DNA of 64,000 nucleotides, taken from Hyphomicrobiaceae bacterium (GTDB taxonomy: Bacteria > Pseudomonadota > Alphaproteobacteria > Rhizobiales > Hyphomicrobiaceae). The translations under genes were made by a program, and so were the position numbers. This document shows positions 60,400-64,000 of this stretch, one piece after another. The notes beneath the pieces were generated by a model. It saw only the letters and a list, made by a program, of their open reading frames with translations. It had not been told where the DNA came from and did not search any database. Within the stretch, counting starts at the first letter, position 1, and each line of letters begins with the position of its first letter. Location: the NCBI GenBank assembly GCA_020638055.1, contig JACKJH010000002.1:558001-622000 (forward strand). The letters run 5' to 3'.

Positions 60400-60894
60400 G
60401 TGCGCATTGCGCTTTATCAACCCGACATCCCGGGCAACACGGGCACGATACTTCGCATGGCGGCTTGCTTCAAAGTAGCAGTAGACGTGATCGGGCCGGC
60501 CGGATTTGACATGACAGATAGGCGCTTGCGGCGCTCTGGCATGGACTATCTGGATCACGTCGAGCTCACCCGACACATTGACTTTGCCAGCTTTGATGCT
60601 TGGCGCGTTTCACAAGGGCTTCGGTTGGTGCTTGTCACAGCCCACGCCTCTGCGTCGTATATCGACCACGCGTTTGCAGACAATGACGTACTGTTGCTCG
60701 GTCGCGAAAGCGCTGGCGTGCCTGACACGGTGCATGAAAAGGTCGAAGCCAGAATTGCCATCCCTATTCAGCCAGACCTGCGATCGTTGAACGTCGCCAT
60801 CGCCGCCGCCATGGTGCTGGGCGAGGCGCTCAGGCAAACAGGTGGCTTTTCCACGAGGCCCGGACCAATGAAAGCAGCACCGACAGAACTGTAA
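60400..60894 (+). CDS. trmL: tRNA (cytidine/uridine-34 2'-O)-methyltransferase
   Basis: 164 aa SPOUT enzyme that 2'-O-methylates the wobble base of tRNA-Leu isoacceptors. MRIALYQPDIPGNTGTILRMAACF (start), DRRLRRSGMDYLDHVEL, VLLLGRESAGVPDTVHE and IPIQPDLRSLNVAIAAAMVLGEALRQ (the knot) are all family blocks. GTG 60400 is the start, giving normal length. Confidence 0.95.
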   Translation: MRIALYQPDIPGNTGTILRMAACFKVAVDVIGPAGFDMTDRRLRRSGMDYLDHVELTRHIDFASFDAWRVSQGLRLVLVTAHASASYIDHAFADNDVLLLGRESAGVPDTVHEKVEARIAIPIQPDLRSLNVAIAAAMVLGEALRQTGGFSTRPGPMKAAPTEL

Positions 60895-61026
60895 CCGACT
60901 GAAGGATCCTTTTTTCCATAGATCACTAACAAGGCGTTCGGCACACTCAAACAGTCGCGTTGGCGTTGATCAATCATCTCTCGGCGCTATTCTCAGCAAG
61001 GCTCAAAGAACAGCGAGACGGCAAAA

Positions 61027-61470
61027 ATGAAAAAGTTATGGCGCAAAGAGGTACTGGGAATCGACGCGGACCACATTGCCGCGATTGCAGTGGTTGCAGC
61101 CATCACGTTTCCTGTTTCAGGCAGCATCGGCACGGCCGCAGCAGCCGATAACATTCCCAACCTCGTTGGTACCTGGGTCGGCGACAACAACACGATCTCC
61201 GACAAGAAGGGCATGAAAACCTGGAAAAAAACGATTGAGATCACACAACAGACAGATCGCCGTTTCCGCGGCCACTTTGTCTATTCTGCCGGCCGGAAAG
61301 ACTTCTTCGGCGTAATCTACCCCGACAACATATCCTTCACGTGGGTTGCATCCGATTCCAAGGGTTACAACCATGGTCGTATACTTGGAACTGATCACAT
61401 CGCGGCCTGCTACGTAGAACCGGGCCCCGAAGCAACCGCGGGATGTGCCGACCTCAAGCGCGAAAAATAG
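61027..61470 (+). CDS. Exported protein of unknown function
   Basis: 147 aa. N-terminal hydrophobic segment with AAA-type cleavage (AIAVVAAITFPVSGSIG..AAAADNIPN). The mature part begins LVGTWVGDNN, with KTIEITQQTDRRFRGHFVYS, FFGVIYPDNISFTW and a late Cys pair (ACYVEP, GCADLK), suggesting a small beta-barrel, lipocalin-like fold. No named family. ATG 61027; a charged stretch (KKLWRKEVLGIDADH) precedes the hydrophobic part, somewhat long for a signal. Confidence 0.7.
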   Translation: MKKLWRKEVLGIDADHIAAIAVVAAITFPVSGSIGTAAAADNIPNLVGTWVGDNNTISDKKGMKTWKKTIEITQQTDRRFRGHFVYSAGRKDFFGVIYPDNISFTWVASDSKGYNHGRILGTDHIAACYVEPGPEATAGCADLKREK

Positions 61471-61471
61471 C

Positions 61472-61506
61472 AGTGCGTGTCCTCCGTCCGATGCGGACAC
61501 ATCACT
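61472..61506. terminator. Hairpin between convergent genes
   Basis: AGTG-C-GTGTCC and GGACAC-AT-CACT pair around a 12-base loop, filling the 36-base gap between two convergent stop codons. No T-tract; possible bidirectional terminator. Confidence 0.4.
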
Positions 61507-62037
61507 TCAACTCTTCAACCATTCACCGCACTTGGGTGGTTCTTTTGCGCCCCAAGGCATGATCGGCACCGTTGAGGTTGAATTTTCCGGAGATCCTTCA
61601 ATCAACTTGTCGGTATAGGTGACGTAGACGAGCACGTTGCGTTTGGCATCGCAGCCTCTCACAATGCGCATCTTCTTGAAGAAGATCGAACGACGCTGCC
61701 GGAACGCCTCGTCGCCTTGCTCAAATTTGTCCTTGAACACAATCGGCCCAACCTGCCTGCAGGAAAGTGATGCGTTGGACAACTCCTCCGCGAGACCCAG
61801 CCAACCAATCCAGCCGCCTTTTTCTGGAATCGTAAAATGACATGACACACCTTCTACCAACGGATCGTCGATGGCATAAGTCGCCAGCTTGTGGTCTGGC
61901 GACAGGAACTTCCACACCGTCGTACGCTTGAAGATGAGCTCTGGGTCGTCATCTGCGCGCGCGGCGACTGTGAGCCCTGTGGCCCAAGCTGACACGGCCA
62001 GGCATGCCAAAAACCAAAAAAACATTCGCATTCGCAT
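61507..62037 (-). CDS. creA: CreA family protein
   Basis: 176 aa from ATG 62037. Signal peptide (MFFWFLACLAVSAWATGLTVAARA), then the CreA pattern: FKRTTVWKFLSPDHKLATYAIDDPLVEGVSCHFTIPEKGGW, GLAEELSNASLSCRQVGPI, FKKMRIVRGCDAKRNVLVYVTYTDKLIEGSPENSTSTVPIMPW. Conserved periplasmic protein of unknown role. Confidence 0.93.
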   Translation of the reverse strand: MRMRMFFWFLACLAVSAWATGLTVAARADDDPELIFKRTTVWKFLSPDHKLATYAIDDPLVEGVSCHFTIPEKGGWIGWLGLAEELSNASLSCRQVGPIVFKDKFEQGDEAFRQRRSIFFKKMRIVRGCDAKRNVLVYVTYTDKLIEGSPENSTSTVPIMPWGAKEPPKCGEWLKS

Positions 62038-62154
62038 AATCTCTCTCGTTTCGGGCTCGCTACGACACACTTTGTATCGCTGAAAGCGCGAGGTATTTAA
62101 CGGGTGATGCCACGATGCAAGGCGAACTCTTCACCCGGCAACCGACCCGTCGTG

Positions 62155-63993
62155 CTATTCCGCCGCTTGGCTTGACGCACCGGCCAGGAAACCACCCGAT
62201 TGCCGCGCCCACAGGTCTGCGTATAGCCCGCCTCGTTTCAACAGTTCGCCATGGGTGCCCTGTTCGACGATACGCCCTGCGTCCATGACGATGAGCCGGT
62301 CCATCGCCGCGATCGTCGATAGACGATGTGCAATCGCTATAACTGTCTTGCCAGCCATTAGGTTCATCAACTGCTCTTGGATGGCCGCCTCGACTTCGCT
62401 GTCCAGCGCACTGGTGGCTTCATCGAGAATTAGGATCGGCGCGTCCTTCAAAAGCACCCGGGCAATGGCGATGCGCTGGCGCTGGCCACCTGAAAGTTTT
62501 ACACCACGTTCGCCAACCTTGGCGTCATAACCGGTGTGCCCCTTAAGGTCGGTCAGCGTCTCGACAAACTCATGCGCATGCGCCCGCTTGGCCGCGGCAA
62601 TGGCTTCTTCGTGCGTTGCTTGCGGCCGGCCATAAACGATGTTTTCCATCACCGAGCGGTGCAAGAGCGAGGTATCCTGCGTAACCATGCCGATGGCGGC
62701 CCGCAGGCTTTCCTGGCTCACCTGGGATATATCCTGCCCGTCGATGAGGATGCGGCCTTCTTCCAGATCGTAAAAGCGCAGCAACACCGAGACGAGCGTC
62801 GATTTTCCCGCGCCCGAACGCCCGATCAGGCCGACCTTCTCTCCCGGCTTGATCGTCAATGACAGATTGTCGATCACACCAGGGCCGGCGTTGAACCGGC
62901 GATCCTTGCCATAGTTGAAATGGATGTTGTCGTAACGGATTTCACCTTTCGTCACCGTCAGCGGCTTGGCACCTGATGCATCGGTCACCTCCTGCTCACG
63001 CGCCAGCCCCGAGATGCCATCCTGAACTACACCAACGTTCTCAAACAGCCCCGCAACCTCCCACATGATCCAGTGCGACATACCTTGCAACCGCAGCACC
63101 AGTCCGACCGAGAGCGCAATCGCGCCCGTGGTGACGGCATCAACCGACCACAGCCAGACAGCAAGCCCGGCAACGCTCGATAACAGCAAGGCGTTGAGTA
63201 TGTTGAGCACGAACGTCAGCCACGTAACGAGGCGCATTTGCCGGTAAACGGTGCCCAGGAATGACGCCATCGAGTCACGCGCATAAAAATCTTCACGCTC
63301 AGCATGGGCAAACATCTTGACCGTCTGGATATTGGTATAGCTGTCGACTACGCGCCCGGTCATGATCGATCGCGCATCGGCCTGCTCGGTGGAAATCCTG
63401 CCAAGCCTGGGAACGAAATAACGCATCGCACCGATGTAAGCAGCGAGCCAGACGATCATTGGCACAGCCAGCCGCGGGTCCGTCATTGCAAAAACCGTGA
63501 CGCCGCCCAGAAAGTAGACCGTCACATAGACGAGCACCTCGGCAATCTTCATCACGACCTCCCGCACGGCGACGGACGTCTGCATCACCTTCGCCGCAAT
63601 GCGGCCAGCAAAATCGTTCTGGAAATAGGACAGCGACTGGCGCAGCACATAGCGATGCGCCATCCACCGCGTGCGCATGGCGAAGTTGCCCATCAACCCT
63701 TGGTGCACGAGTGTTTCGTAAACGAGTTTCAGGCCCGGAAGCAAAACCAGCACAAATGCCGCCATGGCCAGCAGGAAGCCGCCATGTTGCGACCAGACCG
63801 TGGCCCGGTCCACTGTCGCGAGCCAGTCGACAATCCGACCGAGAAACGCAAACAGCGATACTTCGCCAAGCGCAATCACTGCCCCCAGACCGGCCGAAGC
63901 AGCAAGTAGCGGGAAAAAGGGACGGGTGTAATGGACGACGAACGGCCAGAAGCGCGACGGCGGCATCTCAGGCACCGTTTCGGGAAACGGCAC
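62155..63993 (-). CDS. ABC exporter, fused membrane and ATPase domains
   Basis: 612 aa as read from GTG 63993; ATG 63969 is an alternative, and the true start could lie beyond the window edge. Six membrane helices (about 15-320), then the nucleotide-binding domain: Walker A GRSGAGKST (about 393-401), Q-loop MVTQDTSLL, signature LSGGQRQRIAIARVLL, Walker B ILILDEATSALDSE and H-loop IAHRLST. Homodimeric MsbA/multidrug-type exporter; substrate unknown. No partner gene is visible. Confidence 0.93.
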   Translation of the reverse strand: MPFPETVPEMPPSRFWPFVVHYTRPFFPLLAASAGLGAVIALGEVSLFAFLGRIVDWLATVDRATVWSQHGGFLLAMAAFVLVLLPGLKLVYETLVHQGLMGNFAMRTRWMAHRYVLRQSLSYFQNDFAGRIAAKVMQTSVAVREVVMKIAEVLVYVTVYFLGGVTVFAMTDPRLAVPMIVWLAAYIGAMRYFVPRLGRISTEQADARSIMTGRVVDSYTNIQTVKMFAHAEREDFYARDSMASFLGTVYRQMRLVTWLTFVLNILNALLLSSVAGLAVWLWSVDAVTTGAIALSVGLVLRLQGMSHWIMWEVAGLFENVGVVQDGISGLAREQEVTDASGAKPLTVTKGEIRYDNIHFNYGKDRRFNAGPGVIDNLSLTIKPGEKVGLIGRSGAGKSTLVSVLLRFYDLEEGRILIDGQDISQVSQESLRAAIGMVTQDTSLLHRSVMENIVYGRPQATHEEAIAAAKRAHAHEFVETLTDLKGHTGYDAKVGERGVKLSGGQRQRIAIARVLLKDAPILILDEATSALDSEVEAAIQEQLMNLMAGKTVIAIAHRLSTIAAMDRLIVMDAGRIVEQGTHGELLKRGGLYADLWARQSGGFLAGASSQAAE

Positions 63994-64000
63994 AGTAACC

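Overview
The window looks like chromosomal DNA of a GC-rich alphaproteobacterium, most likely Hyphomicrobiales (Rhizobiales). Conserved gene orders support this: rpoZ-rsh-DUF2062-pdxJ-lepB-rnc-era-recO-parC, lgt-midA-pgeF-lipoprotein-prs, rplY-pth-ychF and petABC. So do Rhizobiales-type families (DUF3775, DUF3297, a CpaC/CpaD/TadG pilus system). There is no phage, integrase, CRISPR array, rRNA or tRNA that I can recognise. TGA is used normally as a stop, often in ATGA or GTGA overlaps.

Layout. 1-4.0 kb: Flp/Tad pilus genes (cpaD fragment, cpaC, TadG-like) on the minus strand. 4.1-7.4 kb: an Aas-type acyl-activating enzyme followed by an MFS-type permease. 7.4-9.3 kb: mostly non-coding with repeats and two small membrane proteins. 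9.4-22.8 kb: bpt, then a long minus-strand housekeeping block from rpoZ to parC, lacking acpS at its usual place. 23.5-30.7 kb: NYN protein, family-5 uracil-DNA glycosylase, DUF3775, a small cytochrome c, a bactofilin, a peroxiredoxin-like protein without the expected cysteines, proC, YbjN and UbiK. 30.9-40.7 kb: lgt-midA, then an apparent insertion (SulP transporter, XRE regulator with a perfect operator-like palindrome, DEAD-box helicase), then pgeF, a duplicated-domain lipoprotein and prs. 41.0-43.3 kb: an octaheme cytochrome of the tetrathionate reductase family, interrupted by one in-frame TGA, plus its b-type cytochrome partner. 43.5-48.3 kb: rplY, pth, a membrane protein, ychF, DUF3297 and a small exported protein. 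48.7-57 kb: sulfur genes. These are a sulfide:quinone oxidoreductase, a YeeE/YedE transporter, and mtnP, apt, mtnA and a class II aldolase, which together fit the oxygen-independent 'DHAP shunt' for methylthioadenosine. 57.3-60.1 kb: the cytochrome bc1 operon. 60.4-64 kb: trmL, a small exported protein, creA and an ABC exporter.

The most distinctive features are: (i) the TGA inside the octaheme cytochrome, where I remember homologues carrying Trp, followed at once by a stem-loop; (ii) four families of dispersed palindromic repeats (about 50-105 bp, about 105 bp, 165 bp and 272 bp) joined by CTAG, whose edge supplies the TAG stop codon of at least five genes; (iii) the compact MTA-metabolism operon carrying two uncharacterised proteins. 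Sulfur chemistry links several loci: SQR, YeeE, SulP, the OTR-family cytochrome and MTA salvage. The bc1 complex is a plausible outlet for quinol made by SQR.
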